Made by a program: the position numbers and the translations under genes. A stretch of 64,000 nt of DNA from Laccaria trichodermophora (Eukaryota; Basidiomycota; Agaricomycetes; Agaricales; Hydnangiaceae), in contig JACTVC010000014.1 in the NCBI GenBank assembly GCA_018417955.1, positions 62,001 through 126,000 on the forward strand, written 5' to 3'. Below the pieces are notes generated by a model. The model did no database searches. It was not told where the DNA came from and saw only the letters and a list, made by a program, of their open reading frames with translations. Shown here piece by piece: positions 23,094 through 34,588 of this stretch (its first letter is position 1; every line of letters starts with the position of its first letter).

Positions 23094-25988
23094 TTGGAGA
23101 TTAATTTAGATGAGGGATGTGAATATCGAGCTGAAGGGGAGGGTGTTGGAAACGTTGATGATGCAACTTTAGCAATATCACAAGAACCCCAAATTCAATC
23201 CTCCTACTCCATGTTCGTTGAAGAAGTATTTGACAAGCATCTTCCATTTTGGCAACTAACTGAAACATTTTTTGTGGCAAATGGGTGGGATGAGCGCACA
23301 AGGAAACCAACGGTATGTTTCATCACCAATAATTGTCACATTAGTAATCATCTCGATAGGTGCGCTGGTATCACATACAAATTTCAGGCATTGGGGATGA
23401 GTTGATTGTGTCATGTATGTGCCCTGCGTCAACATCCCGGTCTACTGGCCTTAGCGCGTCATGTTTCCATATAAATTTCCTCCTTGAATATTTGGAGGTA
23501 AAATTTCCAAGATCATCTCGACTCTATCCTCTCTGTGAGTGCAGTGATTCTGACATTTGGGGGGAATTTTCTTATTTTTTGTTCAGAAGATGACAGTGAG
23601 GTCATCCTGTTTTCGAGAGAGAGGGGTTCTCAAGAGGGTATCTGGATCAATCACTTCAGCGTACCTTCAACCGATATCAATCAAACCTCTCTCAAAGCTC
23701 GAGCGGTCGTGCAATTTGATGGAGATGACAAAGGAACAGGCTCCTGGGCTTGTAGCAAGGATTCTGGGCAGCGATGCTCACATATTGCTGCTGCTTCGAA
23801 ATTCATGATGCCTGATCTGGGAGAAGATGACAGGATAGAGAAGGTATCAACTGATATAAACGCTGGTGAGTGATTCGGTTGGTTACTACCCCTGAGTGCT
23901 TCTAAATATAGCAAAGGAATGATTCCACACCAAAGACTGCATGGCAAAGGTCCTATCTCATATCTCCCTATCCCGCTGCCGCTTTGGGCCCGAATCCCTA
24001 GTGATCCAGACTTTCCACAGTGCACCAAGCCAGTTGATGTTCATGGCCCACCGCCCCTGATTACATTGACATCTGGGGGAACTTGTCACTGCACGAAACC
24101 TCAACCTGAATTTGATTCCTCACACCCTTTACGCAAGCGGAAATGTATTATCTATGGACTTAACTGTGCCTGGGAATCAATAATCGAGGTCCAACCATGC
24201 GGTACTTGCTTGAAGAGAAATATTGGTCCAGACTGTCAAGACCTCAGGCTGTTCAACTATGATAATGATCGACTTGTTACACATGCACTCATGGACGACT
24301 ATATGAGCGCATACACTGTTTCAGAACAAACATTTACCTCCTGGGTTACTTTACTCAGTCGGCGATACGAAATTATGGGCTCAGACAATCGCTTTCTCAC
24401 AGAAGGTTCCTTTCTGGACATCTGGTTCACATATGTGCAACTGCAATGCTTTGACGGCGACATGATATGTGGTGCCTGTGGCCCAACACCTGAGGATACT
24501 ATCTGGGATGGTGTCACTTTGGCGTATGGGAAGGAACATGTTCTTCTGTCCCTCTGCCCACCAACAATCATTCCTGATGATGCACCATCACGTGAGAGCC
24601 GATATGTCTGCCACCAGCAAGCAATACCAGGTCGGGACTTACGGGATGCTATCAGAAGGGTCTGTCGAACAAAAGTCATATGCCCTGTCATTACAGATAT
24701 GCAGGAAAATACTGAAAACCTTCAAGATGTAGAGGAAGGGGAAGATGAAGAGCAATTCGAGGTGGATAGAGCACTCCAACAGAGAAAGGCAAAGGCAGAA
24801 AAGAAAAGTAAGGAGGAGTACAAACAAAGGCTGGATGATATTCCCATGATTTCCGAAGGTCTGGCTGAGGTTTGCTCAGGTCTGCAGACAATTTTTCTAC
24901 GAGAATATGGAATGCCGGCTCTGGATGCAGGGTCAACGCCAAATGATTCATATCATCTACTCCTATTACATGTAAGTGCTCAATCATCTGTATTTATCAA
25001 GTACTCATTCAATTGGGATGATGATATGCAGGTTGCAGCCAAGGAATCTGTTTTGCAGATGGCCAATCGCCCAGCCTTGAAGGATCTGGCTGTATTTGTT
25101 ACGGAACCGACAATGCGGAACGCATCAGCATTGGTCGGAATTCCAGCGCTCCATGGAGCACTTCGTCATGAGTTTGTGGCTCCATCTGGTGTATCTCGAG
25201 CTCTTCTTGACGTCGCTCATTGGCTGTACAAACGGGGGAAAGAGGTACTTCAAGAACTAATCCAGAATAGCAGTGGTCTCCCGGAACTGTGTTTACCTTC
25301 AGAGCACAACGGGGAAGATTGGATTGAGGTACATAATTTCATTAAATTCCACATAGATGTTTCACCAAATGATACATAATTTTAGACAGGATGCTGTTAC
25401 AGCATGCACCCCATTCGACTCCGACCAGCTTTTCCAAATTTGAAGCATGATGTACGCGGAGACTTCAACGGACAGCGAGGACATAAATGTTCAAAGTACT
25501 GGGATCTCTATGGCAAAGGAAGTCTTACAGGAGGTCTTATGTGTGTGTGGTGTCTGCATAGCGTCTGCTATGGCTTTCACAATATCCCAAAGGGTGAGGG
25601 TTGGAATGACGTTTTTTCAGCCATAGTGACACACTGGGAGAAGGCCCCAAAGCGAATCATATACGATTTTGCTTGTGCACTGGGGCCCTACTGCATGACT
25701 CGAGAGCCACAGTTTTTTGCAGATACTCAATTTGCCGTTGATGGATTCCATGCAAAGGATCACACCAAGTGTTCATCAGCTTCGTTTCTGAGCACTTACA
25801 CAAACATAGATCCACGCCTCAAGGACATCAACACGAGTGCAGCAGAGTGCGGCAACAGTGGCATCAAGCGGATGAAAAAGTCAGTTCATTGGATGTTGCA
25901 AGACCGAGCAATCATATACACAAAGATTTTCTTGTCAGTCTGGAATAGGAATTGTATTCAAGCAATGGATAAGGCTAGTAGGGCTTAA
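23094..25988 (+). CDS. SWIM-finger, cysteine-cluster KDZ transposase-like protein
   Basis: Exons on the plus strand assemble into a large protein of a kind common in Agaricomycetes. In order: an N-terminal region with CFHINFLLEYLEV (about 23465); a SWIM-type zinc finger (SWACSKDSGQRCSHIAAA, about 23745-23800); YLPIPLPLWARIP; and a cysteine cluster with CAWESIIEVQPCGTCLKR then NYDNDRLVTHALMDDYMSAY. Next come DMICGACGPTPEDTIWDG, an acidic/lysine-rich coil, and an RNase H-like part with IIYDFACALGPYCMTREP (Asp near 25665) and NTSAAECGNSGIKRMKKSV (Glu near 25850), the probable acidic active-site residues. Introns fit at about 23867-23912, 24972-25030 and 25331-25385. The first 700 bases are in several frames and may contain undetected introns or lesions. 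The C-terminal 650 codons look intact. Confidence 0.65.
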
Positions 25989-26059
25989 ATTTTGACACAT
26001 GATTATTTCCTGCTCTGCTGAATGGAACCACCATGGCTAATTCACAACAGAGACTACCA

Positions 26060-26778
26060 CGCTGCAGAGACTTCAAAGTTTGAAGTTAAAGTATCACAAT
26101 ACTGCACTGTACAAAAAAGGAACGAGGACAGTATCACTGTTACATGCCCTACAATATTTCAAGTGGTAGTATTATCGAGAGAGATACTTTCTTTGCAAAA
26201 AACGCCCGCCGAAGGTATCATGCAATGGAAGTCTCAAAATTATAAGTGAAGGTTTTACAATACTGCATCATACAAAAGAGAAAGCAGACAGTATTGCCGT
26301 TACATACCCTACAAAAACTCAAGCAGCAGTATCTAGATACTCTCTTTGTGAAAACGGACACTGGAGGTATTACAGAACATAGGTCTCTAAATTTGAAGTC
26401 AAAGTATTCTGATACAAACAATGAATGGGGACAGTCCCGCCATCACATACCTTACAAAAATTCAAGCAGCGGTATCTGAATACTTTCTTTGTAAAAACGG
26501 ACACTGAAGGTATCATGCAACAAGGTCTCCAAATTCCAAGTGAACATATTCCGATACTTCCCAAGAAAAAAAAGGAACAGGAGGGTATCGTCGCTACAAA
26601 TTTTAAAGCAACGGTATCTATGTAGGTAAGTCCTTTCACAAAACTTCCGCTGAAGGTATCGCACTGCAGGGACCTCGAAATTGGAAGCCTAGGTACCATG
26701 ATACCGATACTGCCTTCGGACACTAGAATGGTGAGGTATCATTTTTACTTGCCCTACAAAATTTGAAGCATTGGTATC
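26060..26778. repeat. ~148-bp tandem array interrupted by a copia element
   Basis: A phrase like GAAGGTATCATGCAA followed by a TCTC/CTCAAATTT motif recurs at 26211, 26363, 26506 and 26652 (spacing 152, 143, 146 bases), with a related start near 26060. Units are diverged. The array ends at the copia insertion point, and a GTATC duplication at 31517 returns to similar sequence. No protein-coding potential is credible. Confidence 0.75.
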
Positions 26779-26894
26779 TGTTAATGTACAAGTCACGTGC
26801 TCCTGTTGTACTCCTATACTACGTAGTCTAACACCTACGTACTGAGTCACTACGTGTCTAATACACTCTTGCTTCCTGCCTCCATCTCTCAACA
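26779..26894 (+). repeat. copia-1 5' LTR
   Basis: The LTR is 116 bp and differs from its partner at 31401-31516 by three bases. Two of these are CG in this copy and TG in the other (CACGTG/CATGTG and TACGTG/TATGTG); the third is in the terminal AACA/AAAA. Confidence 0.9.
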
Positions 26895-26969
26895 GGTTAT
26901 GGGCCCCGGAGACGCTTAAATTTGTATTGGATTTTCCAAACATTTTAAAGTTGAACTAAAACTGTCAAC

Positions 26970-29900
26970 ATGTCGATTCACAACAAAAATTCTAGTCGAC
27001 AACTTACTCCTCAGGGATCACCCCTATTCACACCACCACCATGAGACGATGCGGACAATAATCTATATACACTACCATCTATTGAGGCTGTACGAGGCAT
27101 GGAAAACGCCGCTACTATCAAATTATCAAGCGATGATCATCTGAACGCTACAAATTGGATCGTGTGGCATGAACGCATGCACATCATGCTGAAACTCTGC
27201 GAAGTCTACGAATATATGCAGGGGGAAATTGAAAGACCAAACCCTCTTATTGACCCACAAGGTGCGAGGAACTGGTCTAAAAACGACAACTATGCAAAGC
27301 ATCTGTTAACGTCAAACATCAGTACCACCGAGATGATGAACCTCGGACGACCTGGTACTTCTTCTGAGTGCTGGAAGCAACTCCTCGCACTTTATGAGAA
27401 CAAAACTCATGACACCATCATCGCCTACACATGCAATTTACACAAATTACGAGCGGCCGATGGGGATGACATCCCCAAACATCTTGTCCAACTACGACAA
27501 TATTACCTTCGAATTAATCTCACTGCTGACCCTGACTTCTGGATCTCCGACGCTCAATTCAAGGTCATCATATCTTTGTCTTTACCCCAATCTTGGGATA
27601 GTTTCACTGAAGACTATGTTGGACGAAGGACTGACATTGTTGAGACAAATCCAAAGAAATTAATGACTTCTCAAGAATTTATCAGTATTATACGCAAAGA
27701 ATATGTGCGGAGGACTGGGCGTGAAGATGAATCAACCAATTTTGCGATTCACAACCCCAATAACAAACCTCCCAAACCAAATCTCGCACAGTGCATCAGT
27801 AGCTGCAGTAACGCTACATCCAGTAACACATCTGAAAAATGGTGTTTGCACTGCAAGCGCAAGAACCACAACACTACCGATTGCTACTTCCTCAATGACA
27901 CCCAGGCATGCGGATACTGCGGCAAGAAGGGGCACATCGACAAAAATTGTCAAGAGAAGAGGAAGAAGGCAGACAGGGGAAAGAAAAGGAAGTCTGAGGG
28001 TAATGGGGGAGGTGATTCAAAGAAACAAAGGAAGGAAGTCGCAAATGTGGTGGAAGACGAGATTATTACCTTCTTCGCTAATGAAGAAGATGGACAGGAC
28101 TTTAACTATGACACATTTGATGTTTCCAATAGCTTGGCAATGGATGAGCGCGTTTCTTATTATGATGACTGGGTTGCAGACACTGGAACCACCTCTCACA
28201 TCTGTAATCAACACGCATCCTTCACAACTTATCAAACACTGGGTGACAAAATTGTCTCTGGTGTTGGAGGCTTAAAAACCACTGTCCACGGCATTGGAAC
28301 AGTTGAAGTCGAATCCATTCACAAAGAAAATAAATATATCTTGCAATTGGAAAATGTCCTGCATACCCCTTCAAATCCCAACAACCTTTTCTCACTTGGG
28401 CGCTGGGATACATCTGGAGGAAGATATACCAGAGGGGGAGGCACTATTACTCTCATCACAAAAGATGGGAAATCAATTGCTCAATGCAAGAAGGTCACCA
28501 ATAATTTGTATCGAATGAAATTAACCATTCGAAAACCTGGTTCTTCTACCAACAAATCTGCGATTGTAACACCTCAAACTTACCTCACCTCTGAGCCAAC
28601 TCAAAGCTGGGAAACTTGGCACAAAAGATTTGGCCACATCAGCTATTCTGGTCTACAAAAATTATTAGACTGCAAACTTGTCAATGGATTCAATGTTGAT
28701 ACCCAGACACCTAAACTGGAATGTATTGCTTGCACAGAAGCAAAGCAAACTGTCGAACCATTCAATGAATCTTCTGAACGAGTGACAGAACTTGGGGAAC
28801 TCACACATATCGATATGTGGAGAAAATACCGCATTTCCTCCATCAATGGAAAACAATACTATGTTGTTTTCGTCGATGATCATGGACGATATACATCCCT
28901 AGACTTTACTAAAGGAAAGGATGAAGCTATTCAAAGTGTCAAAAATTATGTGACATGCCTTAAAACTCTTGGGAGAAACCCAAAAGCACTACGCTTTGAC
29001 TGGGGGAAAGAATTTGTAAATCAAGACCTTCGGAACTGGTGTGCAGAACAGGGAATAGAAATTCAAACAACAGCTCCCTATTCACCATCCCAAAATGGAG
29101 TCGCTGAACGCATGAATCAAACACTGGTGGAGCTTGCATGTGCAATGATTAATGCTCACAGTCTTCCAGAATTTCTTTGGGAACTAGCTGTAGCTCATGC
29201 TGCCTACCTAAGAAATCGAGCTTTCACTTCACCTCTTGGCAACCACACACCATACAAGATTTGGCATAACAAAAAGCCAAACATCTCTCATCTTCGAGAA
29301 TTTGGGGCACCTGTCTGGATCCTACATCAAGGACAGGCTAAACAATGAAAATTACAACCAAAATCAAAGCGACGAGCCTATGTGGGCTATGATGACGGCT
29401 CTAATTCTGTACTTTACTACAGTGCAGAAACCCACAAGATTTTATCCTCACAGAATTTCCGTTTCCTCACCCAAACAACTCCTCCACCAGCTGCTGATGA
29501 CATCGAAATCGATCCAGCACCTGAAGGGGAGAAAGGGGAGAAAATACCTGTAACAATTACAGATGAATTAAATGAGAATGGAAAACGTACAACCGAAGAC
29601 AACTTCAAACGAAAAACAAGAGGGAAAAGAGTTGATTATTGAGCTCTAAATGATCCCTTCCCTGATGAACTTGATGAGCAGGGAAATCTTATCATCTACA
29701 GTGATGATGAGATAATATATGCCATTACTGCAGGGGACGAATACAACAGTCTCAAAGAAGCAAAGGCCTCAATTGACTGGCCAGAATGGCAGAATGCTTT
29801 GGATATCGAAATTAAACAACTCCAAGAAATGGGAACTTGGAAACTGGTTGATCTACCTCCCAATGCCATACCTATCGCAAATAAATGGGTGTATATCAAG

Positions 29901-31304
29901 AAGCGAGACCAACTTGGTGAACTCATCAAATATAAAGCACGACTGGTAGCAAAAGGATGTGCCCAACATCCTGGCTATGACTATGTGGAAACTTTTTCAC
30001 CTGTCGTATGCATGGAAACAGTCCGAGCCATTCTTGCACTTACGGTTAAAAATGGATACAAAATCCAACAAATGGACATCAAAGGTGCATACCTTAATGG
30101 CACTTTGAAGGAGAAGGTCTATATGAAAGAACCAGAAGGTTACAATGATGGCACCAAGAGAGTTTGTGAACTTATCAAAACACTTTATGGCTTGAAACAA
30201 TCAGGTCGTGAATGGAACCACAAATTGGACTCCAAACTCAAAAATCTTGGTTATACAAGACTTTATTCAGATCCTTGTGCCTATATACGGCATGATGGAG
30301 ATAACATCTCCATAATTACTGTCTGGGTCGACGATCTCCTTCTCTTTGCATCAGGTGACGACCTAATGCGAAAAATGAAGGAAGAAATCAAGGCCACATG
30401 GGACGTAACTGACTTGGGAGAGCCAAAGAAAATTATTGGCATTGAAATCTCTCATGTTAAAAATACTGTCACCATTTCCCAACAACGCTATATTGAGTCA
30501 ATTCTCGAACGCGAAGGCATGACAGATTGCAACCCTGTATCAACACCTATGGATCCCAAAGTCAAAATCTTACCAAATCCGGAAGGCAACGAAGGTAGCC
30601 GAAGTAATTACTTCGCACAAATTTTAGGCAAGCTGCAGTTCCTCGCCAATGCCACCCAACCGGATATTGCATATGCCATCAACCGTCTATGCTCTTACAC
30701 AGCAAATCCCACTGTGCAACATGTCACAGCCTTAAAACGAATTCTTTGATATTTAAAAGGCACCAAAACTCATGGAATAACATATTCCAGCTCTCATAGC
30801 GACAATGACAACTTATTCCATGGTTTCTTTCATGGCTTTTCTGATGCTGCCTATGCTGACACAGAAGACTACAAGTCAACAGCAGGCTATGTCTTCATCG
30901 CAGCAGAGGGAGCAATAACATGGCGATCTAAAAGACAAACATTCACTGCTCTCTCAACAACTGAAGCTGAATATGTGGCTTTATCAGAAGCTGCTCGAGA
31001 AGCTTACTGGCTCAGAAATCTCTATGAGGAACTTGGATTTGCACAAAAATCACCAACTACGATTAAAGGCGATAATAATGGATCAATTTCAATGGCCAGG
31101 AATCCCCAATTCCACCACCGTGCCAAGCACATTGCTATTCGATACCACAGAGTACGAGATGCAATACAAGAGGGCATTATCAAAATTGATTCTGTCCATG
31201 ATCCTGAACAAACAGCCAATGTACTTACGAAGGCTTTACATCGCTTCAAACATCGAAAACACGTCGCAGAAATGGGAATGAAGTTGGCACTGGAAGGAAC
31301 TTAG
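26970..31304 (+). pseudogene. copia-1 Gag-Pol polyprotein with four in-frame TGA codons
   Basis: A single frame runs from ATG at 26970 to the stop at 31302-31304. It contains Gag, a CCHC zinc knuckle (ACGYCGKKGHIDKNC, about 27907-27950) and the protease motif ADTGTTSH (28176-28199). The integrase has an HHCC finger (about 28618-28750), HIDMW, RFDWGKEF and QNGVAERMN (about 29090). The reverse transcriptase has MDIKGAYLNG and VWVDDLLLF (about 30320-30350), and RNase H has SDAAYADTEDYKS. There is no frameshift. The only breaks are TGA at 27042-27044, 29346-29348, 29640-29642 and 30747-30749. The last falls in the RILRYLKGT motif at the second Arg, and the third falls where related elements have VDYR. 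Catalytic residues are otherwise present. An alternative start is ATG 27099. Confidence 0.92.
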
Positions 31305-31400
31305 AACAAGTGGTAGCTTTTCCCTACCCTTCCAGGGAGGTTTTTTAATGCACCCACGGTTCCTATCCAATGAATTTACAGTCGACAACTTGAAGGGGAG

Positions 31401-31516
31401 TGTTAATGTACAAGTCATGTGCTCCTGTTGTACTCCTATACTACGTAGTCTAACACCTACGTACTGAGTCACTATGTGTCTAATACACTCTTGCTTCCTG
31501 CCTCCATCTCTCAAAA
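31401..31516 (+). repeat. copia-1 3' LTR
   Basis: It is a direct repeat of 26779-26894. It is preceded by the purine tract CTTGAAGGGGAG (31389-31400) and followed by the target duplication GTATC. Confidence 0.9.
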
Positions 31517-31580
31517 GTATCTTGGTACATCCTTTCCAGAAACTGACAAAGTTGCTTTCAGTTGAACCTCCTCATTTTAG

Positions 31581-32370
31581 ATGATGCTTGTAGGTGCATA
31601 TCATCTCATGTGGAAAAACGAGTATCACTGGAAACAGGGAAATAAGGATCAATATAACAGAATGTTATGTGCAAGGTATCTGCGTTCAGTGGTCAACTGG
31701 TGCAAACACCCAGCTTACATTGATGCTCATCATAACGCATTTTATCTCTCACTGGCCAGAGGTGTGCGAACCACCACTGGATGCCATGGCACACTACAAT
31801 ACAGAGGCACCTGAGGAGGAGCTCACTGCGTTTAGCTGCATGAGGAATGCTGGAGGCAGATACGATGGTAGTAAGTATGTCCAGAATTTTGACTACACAG
31901 GCCCGTTCTCTTACGTTTGCTTCACCTCAGTTGGTCAACCATCTGGCTATGTGGATCTATGGACAATTGAGAGGCCTTTGTTCGACCTTTCAGTCACACC
32001 AACCGCAGTTTACAGGACATCCTTCACAGCCCCGGTTCCAACTCAATCCAGTGGGCAGCCGACTACAACATTATTGAAAGCAAATGGAATCCAGTGGGAG
32101 AGTATGTATGATGGTTCAGGTACGTTTGTGCAATTCCTACGCCATTTCCTTCATTAACAGTCGAAGAACATTAGTTTTCTTAATGACCTCGCATTCTTTC
32201 GCCATCACTCTGGCGACTGGCTAACCTTTTCGGCCATCCGAGAGCCAGGATGAGATACCCAAATGTCCTCGGATATGTCAGAAAGAGTTGGTGGATTCGT
32301 TGTATGGGAAGCGGATGTGTCAGGTGGGTTTGGTCGGCTACCTTGAAACGAGGAATGCTGAGCGCTGATC
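31581..32370 (+). pseudogene. Unknown gene fragment next to the giant transposon
   Basis: Reading frames here look coding. One reads WKNEYHWKQGNKDQYNRML (31581-31814), another EAPEEELTAFSCMRNAGGRY then NFDYTGPFSYVCFTSVGQPS and GYVDLWTIERPLFDLSV (about 31790-32120, ending at a possible donor GTACGT), then DEIPKCPRICQKELVDSLYG near 32250-32370. I recognise no family and could not join the frames without shifts. It ends about 300 bp before the insertion point of the 11.6-kb transposon at 32680. It may be a host gene or an older transposon gene. Confidence 0.3.
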
Positions 32371-32671
32371 ATTCATCCTCAAAGCAACGTGGAAGTCAAT
32401 ATGATATGGGCTCTAATTTGTCGAAGTCAAGTTATCGGTCTGTCCCGCTTCCACCGTTCTTTCTTACGATGATTGACACCACTGCAGACATGTCCTGTCG
32501 GTTCTTTTGACAACAACTGGCCCTTATGCCTCAATTGAACAGTTTCCGTCATGAACTCCGCGGACGTCAAGAAAGTCGTTGAAGAATATAACATAAAGAG
32601 AGAGACATTGGTTCTGTACATTCTGTACGTATCTATCTACCATGCCCTGTTGTGTTGACTGACTTGCTGGG

Positions 32672-32679
32672 AACAGCAC
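32672..32679. repeat. Target-site duplication AACAGCAC, left copy
   Basis: These eight bases immediately precede the terminal inverted repeat at 32680. The identical octamer follows the other end at 44272-44279. Confidence 0.9.
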
Positions 32680-32820
32680 TAGCGTTGCCGAAGTTCGGTT
32701 CAGTCCGGTTCAGACCCCCTTTGGTCCGAACCTGAACCTGAACCTCCTACAAATTTTCCAAGCCTGAACTGAACCCGAACCGTGCGTTCGGTTCAGGTTC
32801 GAACCTTCTGAACCTTGTAA
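32680..32820 (+). repeat. Left terminal and subterminal repeats of the KDZ/TET element
   Basis: The 17-bp perfect TIR is followed by repeated GGTTCAG, CCGAACCTGAACC and GGTTCGAACC words. The right end (about 44140-44271) has the same make-up in inverted orientation. Such word clusters may be transposase-binding sites. Confidence 0.8.
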
Positions 32821-33540
32821 TTTTTTTAAATGAATTTTTTTGCCTTTTTTTCATGTCCAAATGCTTTGAAACTCATGTGTAATCTCTAAAAATCAGTTAT
32901 TTATGCAATGCCGTGGCACAAACCATGTTTGATAAGCCAAATAGATATTATACAACAGACTCCAACAAGTGCACGTGTGGGAAAGTGACCTAAAATATGG
33001 CCATCACACCTGTTGCTGGCACTGATGTGCAATACTTATCACTCCCCCACCTATTCCTACTGGATTCCTACCGGATTTTAACAAAATTTCCAAAAAGGCA
33101 TTTTCACATATTTCTCCATTCCCCCTCCTACTGGACTCCAACTGGACTTAAACAAATTAGATGAAATGCTCCACACATTGAAGTCCCACTGGAATATCAA
33201 CTTCAATGTATTACCAAGTCAGAACTTCAAATTTCTATTCAAAATTCACATTTAAACAAATGTTGTATTGTGAAATGACAACTAAATACAGAAAGATATT
33301 TTACTAATGTAATGAGGGAGGGGGAGGGAGTGATGGAGTGATGGAGGGAGTGGTGGAGGGAGAGAGCTATGGCAGGAGGGGAAGTGAGTGAAGTGAAATG
33401 ATGGAGGGGGGAGGGGGTGAGAGAGGTGGAGAGGAAGAGAGGGAGGGAGGGAGGAAGAGAGGGAGGGAGGGAGGAAGAGAGGGAGGGAGAGAAGGATGGT
33501 GGGAGAGAGAGAGGGAGGGAGAGAGGGGGACAGAGACACA

Positions 33541-33830
33541 TAGGCGGGGTGTTTTTCGAGGGCGGCGGATGTCATTTGTGGGTGGTGGGTGTTTTTCGTG
33601 GGCGGCGGTCGTCGTTTGCATGGGTGGCGGATGTCGTTTGTGGGCGGTGGGCATTTTTCGTGGGCGGCGGATGTCGTTTGGGTGTGCTGGGTGTTTTTCG
33701 TGGGCGGCGGTTGTCGTTTGCATGGGCGGCGGCTGTTGTTCATGGGCGGTGGGCGTTTTTCGTGGGCGGCGGTTGTTGTTTTCGTGGGTGGCGGGCGTCG
33801 TTTGTGGTGGTAGGTGTTACGGTCGTCGTT
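33541..33830. repeat. ~20-bp G-rich minisatellite with 102-bp higher order
   Basis: GGGCGGCGG and GTTTTTCG phrases alternate. GTTTTTCG recurs at 33551, 33591, 33653, 33693 and 33755, that is 40 and 62 bases in alternation. This implies a unit of about 20 bases in a 102-base higher-order repeat. Confidence 0.8.
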
Positions 33831-34199
33831 GGCGGGTGGGAGCGGGTCGTTGCTGTCCCTCGTCTTTCTTGTTTGTCGTGTCGGTGGGCGCTCGTGGTTC
33901 ATGGGTGGTTGTCGTGTCCGTGAGTGGGGTCGTCGTTGCGTGCCGTGGTCGTTTGTTGTTGTCATCTGTCGCGGCCGTTGTTGTTGTTGTGGTCGCGTGT
34001 TGTCGTCGTCCATTGTGGTTGTGGTGGGCGACGTGCTCGTGGTGGGTGAGCAAGAGGGTGGTGATGGTGGTGTTGTCGAGTGTTGTTGGGTTTGGGCAAA
34101 ATTCCCACTTGCGGAATTCGCCGACATCCTTTCTAGGAAGGAGGTCATTACGTTGGTATATACTATAATATAGAGCATATAAAAATGAGCTATAATAAT

Positions 34200-34290
34200 G
34201 CCTTCCTAGTGTAACTGGTAAAGTGCTCATAGTATTGTCCCTATGTCCATAAGGTCGAGAGTTCAATTCTGTCAGGTTGCGCTTTTTTTT
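34200..34290 (+). ncRNA. tRNA-like pol III cassette (decayed tRNA or SINE head)
   Basis: An A-box-like TAGTGTAACTGG (34207-34218) and a B-box-like GAGTTCAATTC (about 34259-34269) are correctly spaced, and a T8 terminator follows at 34283-34290. The presumed T arm pairs 4 of 5. The presumed acceptor stem pairs only about 4 of 7, so it is not a normal functional tRNA. It sits near the right end of non-autonomous element 2 and may be a captured tRNA or SINE fragment. Confidence 0.4.
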
Positions 34291-34588
34291 ATATATTATA
34301 TAATAACAACAACAGTGACAAACTGCTGGTCCTACTGGGCTCCCTGTCCCCGGAAATTCCTACTGGACTCATTCCTTAAAAATCCAGTAGAATTCCACAA
34401 TTCCTGGTGATTTGGGATCATTCCAGTAGGAGTTTACCAGGACTCCACTAGGACTAGGATACAAAATTTGTATGGTGATCAGCCAACATAAAATGTGTCC
34501 CAGTCCTAGTCCAGTCTGGTAGGATTCCAGGAATCCAGTAGGAGTCCGGTAGGAATAGGTGGGGGAGAGTAAAGAGCTCCTGATGTGC

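Larger units (their letters stand above)
26779..31516 (+). mobile_element. Ty1/copia LTR retrotransposon (copia-1), complete
   Basis: The element is 4,738 bp, flanked by the 5-bp duplication GTATC (26774-26778 and 31517-31521). LTRs of 116 bp lie at 26779-26894 and 31401-31516, start TGTTAATG and end AACA or AAAA. The left LTR is followed at once by GGTTATGGGCCCCGGAG, which matches the primer site of copia-like elements that use an initiator-tRNA-Met fragment. A polypurine tract GAAGGGGAG precedes the right LTR. One reading frame carries Gag-PR-IN-RT-RNase H in the copia order. The element sits inside a ~148-bp tandem array. Confidence 0.95.
33031..34580. mobile_element. Non-autonomous TIR element 2 with 8-bp TSD, nested
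   Basis: The perfect direct repeat TGATGTGC occurs at 33023-33030 and 34581-34588. Inside it are imperfect inverted ends: ACTCCCCCACCTATTCC near 33041 and, in reverse complement from the right, ACTCTCCCCCACCTATTCC near 34569. Both continue as CTACTGGATTCC/CCTACCGGA phrases. The interior carries a purine-rich GGGAGGGA tract (about 33310-33535), a G-rich minisatellite (33541-33830) and a tRNA-like sequence (34200-34290). No transposase is seen. Element 1 at 19511-21352 has the same order of parts inverted, so both belong to one family or superfamily. Confidence 0.85.

Noticed and set aside
32790..32805. GGTTCGAACC near the left end of the KDZ/TET element as a tRNA B box
   Set aside because: It is one of many GGTTC/GAACC words in the subterminal repeats, and no A box or terminator accompanies it.
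33398..34178. Gly/Val/Arg-rich and Ser/Pro/Thr-rich ORFs in element 2
   Set aside because: They are translations of the G-rich minisatellite and purine tract, open on both strands.
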